Shown here one piece after another: positions 1 through 9,870 of a DNA stretch of 64,000 bases; the stretch's first letter is position 1, and each line of letters starts with the position of its first letter. The notes under the pieces were generated by a model. That model did not search any database. It was not told the origin of the DNA and was given only the letters and a program-made list of their open reading frames with translations. A program made the position numbers and the translations under genes. Where the stretch lies: assembly GCF_900104725.1 (NCBI RefSeq), contig NZ_LT629758.1, positions 6,875,001 to 6,939,000 of the forward strand, written 5' to 3'. The stretch comes from Actinoplanes derwentensis (GTDB taxonomy: Bacteria; Actinomycetota; Actinomycetes; Mycobacteriales; Micromonosporaceae).

Positions 1-110
1 TGGCGCTGCTTGTGACGCGGGTCGGTGGAGCAGATGATCATGACCCGGCCGTGCCGCCGGATGACCCGGCAGTTGTTGCAGATCCGCTTGACGCTCGGCT
101 TGACCTTCAC
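1..110 (-). CDS. rpmJ: 50S ribosomal protein L36 (partial, C-terminus cut by window edge)
   Basis: Small zinc-binding protein of the large ribosomal subunit. The minus strand reads GTG AAG GTC AAG CCG AGC, giving [14 protein letters not shown], then [14 protein letters not shown] and PRHKQRQ. These are the Cys/His zinc-ribbon features of the short L36 form. The 110 bases give 36 codons, and the family is usually 37 residues, so only the last residue and the stop lie outside the window. It follows infA by 110 bp, the usual actinobacterial order infA-rpmJ-rpsM. The start is GTG at 108-110. Confidence 0.93.
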   Translation of the reverse strand, partial: MKVKPSVKRICNNCRVIRRHGRVMIICSTDPRHKQR

Positions 111-220
111 GGGTTTGCCTTAACTCTCAGTCAGACGGGATTGGAAACTCCCCGCGACCCGAATGAACTCGCTTCGAGTTGGACTCGGGCCAGCGGGCCC
201 TCCCCCATCCGGAAGAAAGT

Positions 221-442
221 TCACTTGTAGCGGTAGACGATTCGCCCACGGGTCAGGTCGTACGGCGAAAGCTCGACGACGACCCTGTCCTCGGGAAGGA
301 TGCGGATGTAGTGCTGGCGCATCTTCCCGGAGATGTGTGCCAGGACCTTGTGACCATTAGCAAGCTCAACGCGGAACATTGCGTTCGGCAGTGGCTCGAT
401 CACTCGGCCTTCGATCTCGATGGCTCCGTCTTTTTTGGGCAT
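221..442 (-). CDS. infA: Translation initiation factor IF-1
   Basis: IF-1 binds the ribosomal A site on the 30S subunit during initiation. The 73-residue product has the full family length and is a single S1/OB-fold domain, with the conserved segments [33 protein letters not shown] and [16 protein letters not shown]. The ATG start is preceded by GGAGGAC at ideal spacing. Upstream lies a 235-bp gap to a DUF1707 gene, so infA-rpmJ probably has its own promoter. I could not choose a convincing one. Confidence 0.97.
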   Translation of the reverse strand: MPKKDGAIEIEGRVIEPLPNAMFRVELANGHKVLAHISGKMRQHYIRILPEDRVVVELSPYDLTRGRIVYRYK

Positions 443-677
443 GTCCTCCGCTACCTGACATCGGGTTCTGGGGCAGGCTGACGCAACGTCGATTCCGGGT
501 CGGAAGACCCGAAAACAGCCGCGCCTCCCTCGGTCCTCGAAGCGCTTGAGGACACGAAAGAAGGGACGCTACGCGCCAGCGAGCCAGTCTACGCGCCCGT
601 AACAGTGACGCCAAACCGAGGGTTCCGTAACCCGCTGTCGGGCGTGTTCACTGATGGACATCTCGACCATATCGGTC

Positions 678-1109
678 CTAGTGGCCGCGATTACCCCGGT
701 CTCGGAAGTGCGCCAGCAGAGCCCAGACCAGGGGGATCGCCACCCAGCCCGGCCAGAAGTAACCCATCCCACTCATCGCCCAGATGAGGACGCAGACCAC
801 GAAGACCGCTGCCATGCCCTGGAAGCCGGATCGCCCCGATTTGTGCTTCTGCCCCGGAACCGGCGTCAACTGATCCACCGGCTCGGCCGAGACCACCTGA
901 GACTTCGCCACCGGCACGGTCCCGGGCAGATCGTCGAGCAGACCGTCCAGATCGCCGTAGGTCTTCGCCGCGTAGGCCCGCTGCACCCGCTCGTCATACT
1001 CGCTCAGGTCCAGCCGGCCCTCGTCCAGCGCGGCCTTCAACTGATCGGCGACCTTCTGGCGATCGCCGTCGGCGGCCCGCATCCCCTCATGCCCCATGCG
1101 TCCCAGCAT
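678..1109 (-). CDS. DUF1707 domain membrane protein
   Basis: The 143-residue product begins with the DUF1707 block MRAADGDRQKVADQLKAALDEG followed by LSEYDERVQRAYAAKTYGDL. This is a short helical domain common in actinobacterial membrane proteins. The C-terminal third carries two hydrophobic segments (around FQGMAAVFVVCVLIWAMSG and YFWPGWVAIPLVWALLA). Its biochemical role is unknown. The DUF1707 block may start at the second or third ATG (1097 or 1082), so the first residues are uncertain. It lies just 22 bp after map on the same strand and resembles the gene at 44492. Confidence 0.8.
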   Translation of the reverse strand: MLGRMGHEGMRAADGDRQKVADQLKAALDEGRLDLSEYDERVQRAYAAKTYGDLDGLLDDLPGTVPVAKSQVVSAEPVDQLTPVPGQKHKSGRSGFQGMAAVFVVCVLIWAMSGMGYFWPGWVAIPLVWALLAHFRDRGNRGH

Positions 1110-1131
1110 GCCAGGAGGCCGCCAGCGCCAT

Positions 1132-1965
1132 CTATGGCTGCCGGGCGGTCACCAGATCGCCCAGCCGGGCCCGTCCGCCGTCCGGAGCGGTGGTGACCCA
1201 CACTCCGTCGGCCATCAGAGCCATGGTGTGCTCCACGTGGGCGGCCCGGGAGCCGTCCCGGGTCACCACGGTCCACCCGTCGCTGAGTTCAGCCGTCCGT
1301 GGCGATCCCAGCGTGATCATCGGCTCGATCGCCAGCGCCAGACCCGGCTCCAGCCGGATACCACGCCCCGGCTTGCCGTGGTTGAGCACGTGCGGGTCCT
1401 GGTGCATCTCGGTGCCGATGCCGTGGCCGCCGTAACCGTCGACGATGCCGTACCGGCCCGCCTTGCGAATGGTCTTCTCGATGTTGAACGAGATGTCGGT
1501 CAGCCGGCCGCGCCCGTTGGCCACCCCGCGCGCCGCGGCGGCGATCCCGGCCCACATCGCGTCCTCGGCCACCTCGGCCATCTTCAGCAGGGCCGGCGCG
1601 GTCTCGCCGACGCCGACCGTGATCGCCGAGTCGCCGTGCCAGCCCTCCAGAACGGCGCCACAGTCCAGCGAGACCAGATCACCCTCCCGCAGCACCTGAT
1701 CCGTGCTGGGGATGCCGTGCACCACCTGCTCGTTGACCGAGGCGCAGATCGAGGCGGGGAAGCCGTGGTAGCCCTTGAACGACGGAACGGCGCCCGCGTC
1801 GCGGATCACCTTCTCGGCGACGGCGTCCAGGTCCCCGGTGGAGACACCGGGCGCGACCGCCGCCCGCATCGCTTCCAGAGCCGCGAAGACGACCAGGCCG
1901 GCGGCCCGCATCAGCTCGATCTGCTCGGGGGTCTTCAGCTGAATGTCCAGCTCTTGGCGGCGCAT
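1132..1965 (-). CDS. map: Type I methionine aminopeptidase
   Basis: Removes the initiator methionine from nascent proteins. The 277-residue product shows the pita-bread metalloprotease residues: Asp in SLDCGAV, Asp in WHGDSAIT, His in [12 protein letters not shown], Glu in LAIEPM and Glu in HVEHTMAL. The reading frame stays open upstream to 2013, but homology begins at [20 protein letters not shown], so I place the start at the ATG at 1963-1965. It lies in the canonical secY-adk-map order. A strong hairpin separates it from adk. Confidence 0.95.
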   Translation of the reverse strand: MRRQELDIQLKTPEQIELMRAAGLVVFAALEAMRAAVAPGVSTGDLDAVAEKVIRDAGAVPSFKGYHGFPASICASVNEQVVHGIPSTDQVLREGDLVSLDCGAVLEGWHGDSAITVGVGETAPALLKMAEVAEDAMWAGIAAAARGVANGRGRLTDISFNIEKTIRKAGRYGIVDGYGGHGIGTEMHQDPHVLNHGKPGRGIRLEPGLALAIEPMITLGSPRTAELSDGWTVVTRDGSRAAHVEHTMALMADGVWVTTAPDGGRARLGDLVTARQP

Positions 1966-2015
1966 GGCGGTGAGCCTAACTCTCTCGATCTCAACATGCT
2001 TTGTTCTGTACATGA

Positions 2016-2044
2016 CACCGCCCCGGGGTTGGCCCGGGGCGGTG
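2016..2044 (-). terminator. Hairpin between adk and map
   Basis: A perfect 12-bp inverted repeat (CACCGCCCCGGG / CCCGGGGCGGTG) has a 5-nt loop. It lies after the adk stop and before map. There is no U-tract on the minus strand, so it may slow or partly terminate transcription rather than end it. Two direct copies of CTTCTGACCGG follow at about 2051-2074. Confidence 0.55.
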
Positions 2045-2131
2045 CAGTGCTTCTGACCGGTACTTCTGACCGGCGCCGACCTCAGTCGGCTCTGACTCTG
2101 GCGCCGACTCTCGCCTTCGCCTTCGCCGGTG

Positions 2132-2785
2132 TCAGCCGCCGAACGACTGCAGAGCGTCTATCGCGCGCATCGTCACGTCCTCGACCGGGCCGGTCGCGTC
2201 GATGCCCACCAGCTTGCCCTGAGCGCCGTAGAAGTCGACAAGCGGAGCGGTCTTGTCGGCGTACTCGACGAGCCGGTTACCGATCGTCTCGGCCTTGTCG
2301 TCGTCGCGCTGGAACAGCTCGCTGCCGCACCTGTCGCAGATGTCGTCCTTGCTCGTCGGGTCGAACTCGACGTGCCAGATCTTTCCGCAACCACGGCAGG
2401 TACGGCGGCCGGAGAGCCGGCGGATTACCTCGTCGTCGTCGACCACGAGTTCCATCACCAGGTCCAGCGCCGTGCCCAGGTCGGCCAAGAGCTTGTCCAG
2501 GGCCGAGGCCTGCGGCACGGTCCGCGGGAAGCCGTCCAGCAGGAAACCGTCACCGGCGTCCGGCTCGGCGAGCCGGTCGCGGACCATGTTGATGGTCACC
2601 TCGTCGGGGACGAGCTGCCCGGCGTCCATGTAGCGCTTGGCTTCGACGCCCAGCGGCGTCCCCTGCGACACGTTCGCCCGGAAGATGTCCCCGGTCGAGA
2701 TCTTCGGTACTGCGAGATGGGCGGCGATGAACTCAGCCTGGGTCCCCTTGCCGGCCCCCGGAGGGCCCACCAGTACCAGCCGCAC
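2132..2785 (-). CDS. adk: Adenylate kinase
   Basis: Interconverts ATP, AMP and ADP. The 217-residue product carries the P-loop GPPGAGKGT at residues 7-15, the AMP-binding DGFPRT block near 84-89, and a long-form LID domain with four cysteines (130, 133, 150, 153) spaced as a structural zinc site. This is the zinc-containing long type. It lies between secY and map, as in most Gram-positive and actinobacterial spc operons. The ATG start is immediately followed by the P-loop strand, which fixes the N-terminus. Confidence 0.97.
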   Translation of the reverse strand: MRLVLVGPPGAGKGTQAEFIAAHLAVPKISTGDIFRANVSQGTPLGVEAKRYMDAGQLVPDEVTINMVRDRLAEPDAGDGFLLDGFPRTVPQASALDKLLADLGTALDLVMELVVDDDEVIRRLSGRRTCRGCGKIWHVEFDPTSKDDICDRCGSELFQRDDDKAETIGNRLVEYADKTAPLVDFYGAQGKLVGIDATGPVEDVTMRAIDALQSFGG

Positions 2786-2856
2786 CTACATCGCCTCGCT
2801 TCGGTCCTGAGAAACCACGCACACCGACGCCAGAGCCCCCCGGCCCCGCGTACCCA

Positions 2857-4197
2857 CTACCGGAGGAACCCTTCGTAGTTCCGCTGCATGAGCTGGCTCT
2901 CGATCTGCTTCACCGTCTCCAGGCCCACACCCACCATGATCAGCACCGCGGTACCACCGAACGGGAAGTTCTGGTACTGCTGCTGATTCAGCCAGATGAA
3001 GAAGAAGTTCGGCAGGACCGAGATCAGGCCAAGGTACAACGCCCCCGGCAGGGTGATCCGGCTGAGGATGAAGTCCAGGTAGTCGGCGGTGGGCTTGCCC
3101 GGACGGATGCCCGGCACGAAACCACCGTACTTCTTCATGTTCTCCGCGACCTCGGTCGGGTTGAACGTGATCGAGACGTAGAAGTACGTGAAGAAGATGA
3201 TCAGTAGGAAGTAGACGCCGATGTAGAACGGGCTGGTCGCGTCCGCCAGGTACCGCTGGATCCAGACCTGGTAGTCCGCCAGGTTGTTCTGGTCGAAGAA
3301 CTGCAGGTACAGCTGCGGCAGGTAGAGCAGCGACGAGGCGAAGATGACCGGGACGACACCCGCCTGGTTGACCTTCAGCGGGATGTAAGTCGAGGTTCCG
3401 CCGTACATCCGCCGGCCGATCATGCGCTTGGCGTACTGGACCGGGATCCGTCGCTGCGCCTGCTCGATGAAGACCACCAGCGCGATGATGACCAGGACCA
3501 GGCCGATCACCAGGAAGAACTTGCCGGTGCCGCTGGACTCCTTGATGCTCCAGCCCTCACCGGGAAGGCGGGCCGCGATCGAGGTGAAGATCAGGACGGA
3601 CATGCCGTTGCCGACGCCACGGTCGGTGATCAGCTCGCCCAGCCACATGACCACACCGGTGCCGGCGGTCATCGTCATGACCAGGATGGTCAGCGTGAGC
3701 CACATCGGGATGCCGGTGTTCTCAGGGATGATCTGGTAAGCCGGGTCGTCCTGGTCGCACATGTTGTTGAACAGCTGACCGGTACGAGCCAGCGCCACGA
3801 ACGCCGAGGCCTGCAGGACTGCGAGGCCGAGCGTCAGATAGCGGGTGTACTGCGTGATCTTCGCCTGACCGGACTGACCCTCCTTGCGGAGCTGCTCCAA
3901 TCGTGGGATCACCACGGTGAGCAGCTGGAGGATGATCGACGCCGTGATGTACGGCATGATGCCCAGCGCGAAGATGGAGAGCTGCAGAAGAGCGCCGCCG
4001 GAGAAGAGATTCAGCAGGTTGAGAACGCCGTTGGTGTCCGACTCGGTGAGTTTCAGACATGCCTGGACGTTGGCGTAGGACACGCCAGGACTGGGCAAGG
4101 TGGCACCGAGACGATAAATGGCGACGATCGCTACCGTGAATAGTAGCTTCTTCCGCAGGTCAGGCGTCCGAAGCGCGCTCGAGAAGGCGGACAACAA
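2857..4197 (-). CDS. secY: Protein translocase subunit SecY
   Basis: Channel-forming subunit of the SecYEG translocon, with about ten membrane segments. The homologous N-terminus is LLSAFSSALRTPDLRKKLLFT. The first Leu codon is TTG at 4195-4197, preceded by a perfect AGGAGG five bases upstream, so I read this TTG as the start (446 residues). The frame is open to 4356, but that stretch has no family similarity. Conserved features include the plug region GVLNLLNLFSGGAL, GVGNGMSVLIF, and the C-terminal loop with KYGGFVPGIRPGKPTADYL. The second adjacent TTG (4194) is an alternative start. Confidence 0.95.
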   Translation of the reverse strand: MLSAFSSALRTPDLRKKLLFTVAIVAIYRLGATLPSPGVSYANVQACLKLTESDTNGVLNLLNLFSGGALLQLSIFALGIMPYITASIILQLLTVVIPRLEQLRKEGQSGQAKITQYTRYLTLGLAVLQASAFVALARTGQLFNNMCDQDDPAYQIIPENTGIPMWLTLTILVMTMTAGTGVVMWLGELITDRGVGNGMSVLIFTSIAARLPGEGWSIKESSGTGKFFLVIGLVLVIIALVVFIEQAQRRIPVQYAKRMIGRRMYGGTSTYIPLKVNQAGVVPVIFASSLLYLPQLYLQFFDQNNLADYQVWIQRYLADATSPFYIGVYFLLIIFFTYFYVSITFNPTEVAENMKKYGGFVPGIRPGKPTADYLDFILSRITLPGALYLGLISVLPNFFFIWLNQQQYQNFPFGGTAVLIMVGVGLETVKQIESQLMQRNYEGFLR

Positions 4198-4291
4198 CTG
4201 ATCCTCCTGCGTGGTCGCCACACTTTGGGTTGCGTTATCCCGGAACTTCGGGCACACATCATTGGACAGCCATACAGGCCGCCAGCGGAGC

Positions 4292-4320
4292 ACTGTATCA
4301 GCAAGGCCGAGAGCGCAACC
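4292..4320 (-). promoter_or_regulatory. Possible secY promoter in a 414-bp non-coding stretch
   Basis: Between the secY start (4197) and the rplO terminator (4612) I find no gene. On the minus strand, TACAGT (complement of 4292-4297) could be a -10. GGTTGC (complement of 4315-4320) stands 17 bp upstream as a weak -35. The evidence is only this spacing and one good hexamer. The gap and the preceding terminator make a separate secY promoter likely. Confidence 0.3.
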
Positions 4321-4611
4321 ACCGGCATGGCACGGGCTGATGTCCCAGTACAACACAACTGTCCGGCTTCATGGCTGAAGCGGTTGCTTGCGCGCCGGTC
4401 CGGCATGCCTGTCTCACCCTACGGCACGCGCGGGAACACTCCCAGTTTCCATCGAAGACAACCACTGCCTTCGCTATCGGCGTACACGCGGGCCGCCCTG
4501 AGACGGCCCCCACGGGACCATTCGCCCGATCCGCACTCCTGTAGCCCTCGGTGCGCAATCAGCGCCTCACGCGGCGCACAGGGCCGTTTACGCCACGTTC
4601 GGCAACGGAAA

Positions 4612-4649
4612 GAGGCCGTGGCCCCGGGAGTCCCCGGTGCCACGGCCTC
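4612..4649 (-). terminator. Terminator-like hairpin after rplO
   Basis: GAGGCCGTGGC at 4612-4622 pairs perfectly (11 bp) with GCCACGGCCTC at 4639-4649. The hairpin lies 15 bp beyond the rplO stop codon on the minus strand. It suggests that the S10-spc transcript ends or is attenuated here, and that secY-adk-map is transcribed separately. Confidence 0.7.
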
Positions 4650-4664
4650 CAGCCGCGCTAATTA

Positions 4665-5114
4665 CTACAGCTCGGTGGTGGAACCACCGGCAGCAGCGAT
4701 CTTCTCCTTGGCCGAGTCGCTGAACGCGTGGGCGGAGATGGTCAGCGACACGCCGCCCAGCTCACCCGAGCCCAGCACCTTGACCGACTGGCCCTTACGG
4801 ACCGCGCCAGCCTTGACCAGCTCGGCCGGGCCGATCTCGCCACCGTTCGGGAACAGCTCGGCGAGCCGGTCCAGGTTCACGACCTGGAAGACGACCTTGT
4901 TACGGGGCCGGTTGCCCAGACCCTTCACCTTGGGAAGGCGCATGTGGATGGGCATCTGCCCACCCTCGAACGACGCCGGGGTGTTCTTCCGAGCACCCGT
5001 GCCCTTGGTACCGCGACCAGCGGTCTTGCCCTTGGAACCCTCACCGCGACCCACACGGGTCTTCGCGGTCTTGGCTCCAGCGGCGGGACGAAGGTGGTGG
5101 ACCTTGATCGCCAT
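4665..5114 (-). CDS. rplO: 50S ribosomal protein L15
   Basis: Late-assembly protein of the large subunit. The 149-residue product has the classic Gly/Lys-rich N-terminal tail ([22 protein letters not shown]), then the [15 protein letters not shown] block and a globular C-terminus. The ATG directly abuts the rpmD TAA stop, so translation is probably coupled. It is the last ribosomal gene before secY and is followed by a strong hairpin. Confidence 0.97.
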   Translation of the reverse strand: MAIKVHHLRPAAGAKTAKTRVGRGEGSKGKTAGRGTKGTGARKNTPASFEGGQMPIHMRLPKVKGLGNRPRNKVVFQVVNLDRLAELFPNGGEIGPAELVKAGAVRKGQSVKVLGSGELGGVSLTISAHAFSDSAKEKIAAAGGSTTEL

Positions 5115-5297
5115 TTACTCGACCTCCTCGACAGTGACGAGGTGGTTCACGGCGAAGATCATGCCCCGAATCTCGGGACGGTCCTCCTTGACCACCACAT
5201 CGTTGATCCGCTTCAGGCCGAGCGACCGCAGGGAGTCCCGCTGGTTCTGCTTACGGCCGATCCGGGACCGGATCTGGGTGACCTTCAAGCGTGCCAT
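5115..5297 (-). CDS. rpmD: 50S ribosomal protein L30
   Basis: Sixty-residue L30, the normal bacterial length: [20 protein letters not shown], then [13 protein letters not shown] and a short C-terminus. The frame is open further upstream but homology begins at the ATG 5295-5297. Its first A is shared with the rpsE TGA stop (TGATG), a typical coupled junction. Confidence 0.96.
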   Translation of the reverse strand: MARLKVTQIRSRIGRKQNQRDSLRSLGLKRINDVVVKEDRPEIRGMIFAVNHLVTVEEVE

Positions 5298-5920
5298 CAA
5301 CGCACCGCCGCTTCCGCGCGCGATGCCAGCATCGCCGCCGGCGCCACGTCTTCGACCGGCAGACCGCGACGCTTGGCGACGGCCTCCGGCGACTCGAGAC
5401 CCTTCAGAGCGGCCACGGTCGCGTGCACGATGTTGATCGGGTTCGAAGAGCCGAGGCTCTTCGAGAGGATGTCGTGGATACCGGCGCACTCGAGCACGGC
5501 ACGCACCGGGCCACCGGCGATAACGCCGGTACCAGCGGAAGCCGGCTTGAGCAGGACGACACCCGCGGCAGCCTCGCCCGTGATCGGGTGCGGAATGGTC
5601 GCACCGATACGCGGAACCTTGAAGAAGTGCTTCTTGGCCTCTTCGACACCCTTGGCGATCGCCGCGGGCACCTCCTTGGCCTTTCCGTAACCGATGCCGA
5701 CGGTGCCGTCACCGTCACCGACGATCACCAGGGCGGTGAAGCTGAAGCGACGACCACCCTTCACGACCTTCGCGACACGGTTGATCGCGACGACACGCTC
5801 CAGGTGCGGAGTCTTCTCGACGGGCGCGTTACCGCGACCGCCCTCACGACGGTTGTCGCGGCGGCCGCCACCATCGGTGCTACCGCCGGACCCGCCGCCA
5901 CGGCGCTGCTGACCAGGCAT
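5297..5920 (-). CDS. rpsE: 30S ribosomal protein S5
   Basis: S5 contributes to decoding accuracy and mRNA entry. The 207-residue product starts with a Gly/Arg-rich actinobacterial extension (about 35 residues, [20 protein letters not shown]). The S5 double-stranded RNA-binding domain follows ([32 protein letters not shown]) and then the C-terminal domain with [15 protein letters not shown]. It lies 13 bp downstream of rplR. Confidence 0.96.
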   Translation of the reverse strand: MPGQQRRGGGSGGSTDGGGRRDNRREGGRGNAPVEKTPHLERVVAINRVAKVVKGGRRFSFTALVIVGDGDGTVGIGYGKAKEVPAAIAKGVEEAKKHFFKVPRIGATIPHPITGEAAAGVVLLKPASAGTGVIAGGPVRAVLECAGIHDILSKSLGSSNPINIVHATVAALKGLESPEAVAKRRGLPVEDVAPAAMLASRAEAAVR

Positions 5921-5933
5921 TGGTCAATCCCTC

Positions 5934-6329
5934 CTAGAACTCGAGTCCGGCTTCGCGAGCGGCACCGGCAAGCGCGGCGATTCGCCCCGCGTACTTGTTG
6001 CCACCGCGGTCGAAGACGACCTTGGAAATACCCGCGGCCTTGGCCCGCTCGCCGAGCAGGGCACCGACCTTGCCGGCCTGAGCGCTCTTGTCGCCCTCGG
6101 TTCCCCGGATCGAGGAGTCGAGAGTCGAGGCCGAGGCGAGCGTGTGTCCCTTGAGGTCGTCGATGATCTGCGCGGTGATGTGCCGTGCGGACCGGGTGAC
6201 GACCAGGCGGGGACGCTCGGCCGTACCACTGACGTTCTTGCGGACCCGGAAGTGCCGACGCGCTTTGCCGACGGCACGCTTCGCGGCGACACCTGCGCCG
6301 TTGCGGCGCTTGTTCAGCGTGGCGGTCAC
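5934..6329 (-). CDS. rplR: 50S ribosomal protein L18
   Basis: Binds 5S rRNA. The 131-residue product shows the basic N-terminus ([20 protein letters not shown]), the [20 protein letters not shown] block, and the C-terminal [18 protein letters not shown] segment typical of L18. It overlaps the rplF stop by 4 bp (ATGA). Confidence 0.97.
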   Translation of the reverse strand: MTATLNKRRNGAGVAAKRAVGKARRHFRVRKNVSGTAERPRLVVTRSARHITAQIIDDLKGHTLASASTLDSSIRGTEGDKSAQAGKVGALLGERAKAAGISKVVFDRGGNKYAGRIAALAGAAREAGLEF

Positions 6330-6865
6330 TTCTTGCCTGCCTTTCCAGCCTTGCGGCGGATGACCTCGCCCTGGTACTTGACACCCTTGCCCTTGTAGGG
6401 CTCCGGCGGGCGGATCTTGCGAATGTTCGCGGAGATCTCACCGACCAGCTGCTTGTCGATACCGGCGACCGAGAAAACGGTCGGCTTCTCGACGGAGAAG
6501 GTGATGCCCGCGGGGGCCGGAACCAGGACCGGGTGCGAGAAGCCCAGAGCGAACTCCAGGTCCTTGCCCTTAGCGGTCACGCGGTAACCGGTGCCGTTGA
6601 TCTCGAGCGTCTTCTTGTAGCCCTCGGTGACGCCGGTGATCATGTTGGCGACCAGGGTACGAGAGAGGCCGTGGAGTTCCTTGGCCTTGCGCTCGTCGTT
6701 GGGTCGGTTGACGACCAGTTCGCCACCGTCTTGCGAGACCGTGATCGGCTCGGCAACGGTGTGCGACAGTTCGCCCTTGGGGCCCTTGACCTTGACGGTC
6801 TGCCCCGTGATGGTGACGTCGACGCCGGCCGGGACCGGGATCGACTTACGTCCGATTCGCGACAT
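6326..6865 (-). CDS. rplF: 50S ribosomal protein L6
   Basis: The 179-residue product has both L6 repeats: [19 protein letters not shown] with [12 protein letters not shown], and the C-terminal [19 protein letters not shown] signature. L6 supports the sarcin-ricin region near the elongation-factor site. It lies 14 bp downstream of rpsH. Confidence 0.97.
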   Translation of the reverse strand: MSRIGRKSIPVPAGVDVTITGQTVKVKGPKGELSHTVAEPITVSQDGGELVVNRPNDERKAKELHGLSRTLVANMITGVTEGYKKTLEINGTGYRVTAKGKDLEFALGFSHPVLVPAPAGITFSVEKPTVFSVAGIDKQLVGEISANIRKIRPPEPYKGKGVKYQGEVIRRKAGKAGKK

Positions 6866-6879
6866 GTCTAAGTCTCCAG

Positions 6880-7287
6880 TTACCAGACGAAGGCGAGGAC
6901 TTCCCCGCCAACGCTCCGCTTGCGGGCCTGCTTGTCGGTCAGCAGTCCCTGGGACGTCGAAATGATCGCGACACCGAGACCACCGAGCACGCGGGGCAGC
7001 TCGTCGGACTTGGCGTACACCCGCAGGCCGGGCTTCGAGACGCGCTTGATGCCGGCGAGGCTGCGCTCGCGACTCTGGCCGTACTTGAGCTCAACGACCA
7101 GACGCTTGCCGACCGCGCCCTCCTCGGGCTCCTCAGACGTCCACGACGCGATGTAACCCTCGGCCTTGAGGACCTCGGCGATGTTCGCCTTGATCTTCGA
7201 GTACGGCATGGTCACCTTGTCGTGGTACGCCTGGTTGGCGTTGCGCAGACGCGTCAGCATGTCTGCGATCGGGTCCGTCATCGTCAT
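6880..7287 (-). CDS. rpsH: 30S ribosomal protein S8
   Basis: The 135-residue product begins [20 protein letters not shown] and ends with [20 protein letters not shown] plus GGEVLAFVW, both hallmarks of S8. In E. coli this protein is the autogenous regulator of the spc operon. Whether that holds here cannot be seen. Confidence 0.97.
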   Translation of the reverse strand: MTMTDPIADMLTRLRNANQAYHDKVTMPYSKIKANIAEVLKAEGYIASWTSEEPEEGAVGKRLVVELKYGQSRERSLAGIKRVSKPGLRVYAKSDELPRVLGGLGVAIISTSQGLLTDKQARKRSVGGEVLAFVW

Positions 7288-7370
7288 GGGTATTCGTCAA
7301 CCTTTCTCGCCGGGGTTCCCGAGTGACTCAGGCCTACGGCGAAGCGGCATTACATTGGGTCCGCCTGGTG

Positions 7371-7390
7371 GCCCGCCGGAATCGGCGGGC
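7371..7390 (-). other. Intra-operon hairpin between rpsN and rpsH
   Basis: A perfect 8-bp stem (GCCCGCCG / CGGCGGGC) closes a GAAT loop within the 115-bp rpsN-rpsH spacer, unusually long for this operon. It could be a processing or translational control element for rpsH onward. No U-tract is present. Confidence 0.5.
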
Positions 7391-7402
7391 CGGGGCGGAA
7401 AG

Positions 7403-7588
7403 TTACCAGGAGGCCTTGGACACGCCGGGAAGCTCACCACGGTGGGCCATGTCCCGCACGCAAACACGGCAGAGGCCGAACTTGCGGTACACCGAGTGCG
7501 GGCGACCGCACTTCTGGCAGCGGGTGTAGGCACGCACGGCGAACTTGGGCTTCGCGGCCGCCTTGATGATCAGCGCCTTCTTCGCCAT
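7403..7588 (-). CDS. rpsN: 30S ribosomal protein S14, zinc-binding type Z
   Basis: The 61-residue short S14 has the zinc ribbon CQKC ... CRVC (Cys24, 27, 40, 43), so it is the zinc-dependent form. It ends in LPGVSKASW as in other type Z proteins. It lies 2 bp after rplE. Confidence 0.97.
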   Translation of the reverse strand: MAKKALIIKAAAKPKFAVRAYTRCQKCGRPHSVYRKFGLCRVCVRDMAHRGELPGVSKASW

Positions 7589-7590
7589 GC

Positions 7591-8160
7591 TCAGTTCTCC
7601 TTGAACGGGAAGCCCAGGAGCTTCAGCAGCGCCCGGCCCTCGTCGTCAGTCGTGGCGGTGGTGACCACGGTGATGTCCATGCCCCGCGGGCGATCGATCC
7701 GGTCCTGGTCGATCTCGTGGAACACCGACTGCTCGGTCAGACCGAACGTGTAGTTACCGTGGCCGTCGAGCTTCCGACCGTCCAGACCGCGGAAGTCGCG
7801 GATACGGGGCAGCGAGATCGACAGCAGCCGGTCCAGGAACTCCCACATCCGGTCGCCACGAAGGGTGACCTTCGCGCCGATCGGCATGCCCTCACGCAGC
7901 TTGAACTGCGCGATGGACTTGGTAGCCCGGCGAACCAGCGGCTTCTGACCGGTGATGGTGGTCAGGTCGCGGACCGCGCCGTCGATCAGCTTGGCGTCCC
8001 GGGCAGCCTCGCCGACACCCATGTTGACGACGACCTTGACCAGGCCGGGCGTCTCCATCGGGTTGCCGTACTTGAACTGCTCCTGGATGGCCGGCTTGAC
8101 CTCAGAGCGGTACTTCTGCTTGAGACGCGGCAGCGTCTTCGGCTCGGTAGCGGCAGTCAT
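7591..8160 (-). CDS. rplE: 50S ribosomal protein L5
   Basis: Binds 5S rRNA and contacts the P-site tRNA. The product is about 189 residues, with [40 protein letters not shown] and the C-terminal [13 protein letters not shown] block. I take the ATG at 8160, which overlaps the rplX TGA by one base. A GTG one codon upstream (8163) is possible. Confidence 0.96.
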   Translation of the reverse strand: MTAATEPKTLPRLKQKYRSEVKPAIQEQFKYGNPMETPGLVKVVVNMGVGEAARDAKLIDGAVRDLTTITGQKPLVRRATKSIAQFKLREGMPIGAKVTLRGDRMWEFLDRLLSISLPRIRDFRGLDGRKLDGHGNYTFGLTEQSVFHEIDQDRIDRPRGMDITVVTTATTDDEGRALLKLLGFPFKEN

Positions 8161-8474
8161 CACAGTTCCTTACCGGTCGTACGCGCGAACCGGACCTTGG
8201 TGCCGTTTTCGTCGATCCGGTAACCGATGCGAGTCGGCTTGCCCTCGCTGTCCACCACCTGCACGTTCGAGATGTGGATCGCGGCTTCCTGGGTGACGAT
8301 GCCACCGGTCTTCGATCCGCGCTGGTTCGTGCGGATGCGCTCGTGCTTCTTGATCCGGTTGACGCCCTCTACCAGGACCTTGTCGCGCGTCGGGTAGGCC
8401 GCGATGACCTTACCCTTGGCGCCTTTGTCCTTACCGGCGATGACGACGACCGTGTCGCCCTTCTTGATCTTCAC
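8160..8474 (-). CDS. rplX: 50S ribosomal protein L24
   Basis: The 104-residue protein begins with the KOW motif ([21 protein letters not shown]) and has the conserved [10 protein letters not shown] segment. It helps nucleate 50S assembly. It lies 2 bp after rplN. Confidence 0.97.
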   Translation of the reverse strand: MKIKKGDTVVVIAGKDKGAKGKVIAAYPTRDKVLVEGVNRIKKHERIRTNQRGSKTGGIVTQEAAIHISNVQVVDSEGKPTRIGYRIDENGTKVRFARTTGKEL

Positions 8475-8476
8475 GG

Positions 8477-8845
8477 TCAGAGCACCTCCGGCGCCAGGCT
8501 GATGATCTTCATGAACCGCTTGTCGCGCAGCTCGCGCCCGACCGGGCCGAAGATGCGGGTGCCGCGGGGGTCCCCGCCGTCCTTGATGATGACGGCGGCG
8601 TTCTCGTCGAAGCGGATGTACGAGCCGTCGGGACGGCGCCGCTCCTTGGCGGTGCGGACGATGACAGCCTTGACGACGTCACCCTTCTTCACACCGGCGC
8701 CGGGAATGGCGTCCTTGACCGTGGCCACGATGACGTCGCCGATGCTCGCGTAACGGCGACCGGAGCCACCTAGTACGCGGATGCACAGGATCTCCCGTGC
8801 GCCCGTGTTGTCGGCGACGCGCAGTCGCGACTCCTGCTGGATCAC
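8477..8845 (-). CDS. rplN: 50S ribosomal protein L14
   Basis: The 122-residue product has the canonical start [20 protein letters not shown], then [20 protein letters not shown] and [16 protein letters not shown]. First gene after a 94-bp spacer that holds an 11-bp hairpin. Confidence 0.97.
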   Translation of the reverse strand: MIQQESRLRVADNTGAREILCIRVLGGSGRRYASIGDVIVATVKDAIPGAGVKKGDVVKAVIVRTAKERRRPDGSYIRFDENAAVIIKDGGDPRGTRIFGPVGRELRDKRFMKIISLAPEVL

Positions 8846-8908
8846 GTCTGTCTCCTATGTCTGCCAGTTCTCCGGGTCAATGATCCGAAGCTTGGCGGAA
8901 CGATGGTC

Positions 8909-8936
8909 CGCTGGGCCGGCCGAAACCGGCCCAGCG
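8909..8936 (-). other. Hairpin between rpsQ and rplN
   Basis: A perfect 11-bp stem (CGCTGGGCCGG / CCGGCCCAGCG) with a 6-nt loop lies 3 bp after the rpsQ stop. It marks the S10/spc operon border. With no U-tract it may be a partial terminator or an RNA processing site. Confidence 0.6.
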
Positions 8937-8939
8937 CAC

Positions 8940-9212
8940 TCACTTGGCCTTTTCGAGGATCTCCACGATGCGCCACCGCTTGGTGGCGGAGAGCGGACGG
9001 GTCTCCATGATCGAGACCCGGTCGCCGACTCCAGCAGCGTTCTGCTCGTCGTGAACCTTCAGCTTCCGCGTACGACGGATGACCTTGCCGTACAGGGCGT
9101 GCTTGACCCGGTCCTCGACCTCGACAACGACGGTCTTGTCCATCTTGTCGCTGACCACGAGACCGTCACGCACCTTGCGCTGAGCGCGCGGAGCAGTGGT
9201 GTTCTCACTCAT
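8940..9212 (-). CDS. rpsQ: 30S ribosomal protein S17
   Basis: The 90-residue S17 has the OB-fold core ([20 protein letters not shown]), [20 protein letters not shown] and the [16 protein letters not shown] signature near the C-terminus. It overlaps rpmC by 4 bp. Confidence 0.97.
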   Translation of the reverse strand: MSENTTAPRAQRKVRDGLVVSDKMDKTVVVEVEDRVKHALYGKVIRRTRKLKVHDEQNAAGVGDRVSIMETRPLSATKRWRIVEILEKAK

Positions 9213-9442
9213 GCCGTCACCTCATCCGGCGCGACCGAGAGCCCAAGCTCACGTTCACGCATGATCGTGTAGATCTTCGCGATGTCCTTGCGAACAACCT
9301 GGAGTCGACGGTGATTGTCGAGCTGCCCGGTCGCACGCTGCACGCGAAGGTTGAACAGCTCCGCCTTGGCCTCCCGGAGCTTCGCGACCAGTTCCTCTTC
9401 AGGAAGCTCGCGGAGCTCACCGGCTTTAACGCCCGTGGCCAT
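9209..9442 (-). CDS. rpmC: 50S ribosomal protein L29
   Basis: The 77-residue, mostly helical product ([20 protein letters not shown], then [20 protein letters not shown]) matches L29, which sits near the polypeptide exit. It shares one base with rplP (TGATG). Confidence 0.96.
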   Translation of the reverse strand: MATGVKAGELRELPEEELVAKLREAKAELFNLRVQRATGQLDNHRRLQVVRKDIAKIYTIMRERELGLSVAPDEVTA

Positions 9443-9867
9443 CAGCTTTCACCCACTTCGCGCGTCACGATGCGGCACTTCATCGGGAGCTTGTGGATCG
9501 CGCGGCGCATCGCCTCACGCGCGACCGTCTCGTTCGGGAAGGACATCTCGAAGAGAATCCGTCCCGGCTTGACGTTCGCCACCCACCACTCAGGAGAACC
9601 CTTACCGGAACCCATACGGGTCTCGGCAGGCTTCTTGGTCAGCGCCTGGTCCGGGAAGATCGAGATCCAGACCTTGCCGCCACGCTTGATGTGACGGGTC
9701 ATGGCGATACGAGCCGACTCGATCTGACGGTTGGTCACGTACGCCGGCTCGAGAGCCTGAATACCGAACTCACCGAAGACGACCCGGTTGCCACCCTTGG
9801 ACGCGCCACTGCGGTCCGGGTGGTGTGGCTTACGGAAGCCCTTCGGGGGCTTACGGGGCATCAGCAC
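9442..9867 (-). CDS. rplP: 50S ribosomal protein L16
   Basis: The 141-residue L16 starts GTG-CTG-ATG (MLMPRK), with the conserved [20 protein letters not shown] and [20 protein letters not shown] segments. It helps accommodate A-site tRNA. The ATG two codons inside is a less likely start. Confidence 0.96.
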   Translation of the reverse strand: MLMPRKPPKGFRKPHHPDRSGASKGGNRVVFGEFGIQALEPAYVTNRQIESARIAMTRHIKRGGKVWISIFPDQALTKKPAETRMGSGKGSPEWWVANVKPGRILFEMSFPNETVAREAMRRAIHKLPMKCRIVTREVGES

Positions 9868-9870
9868 AGG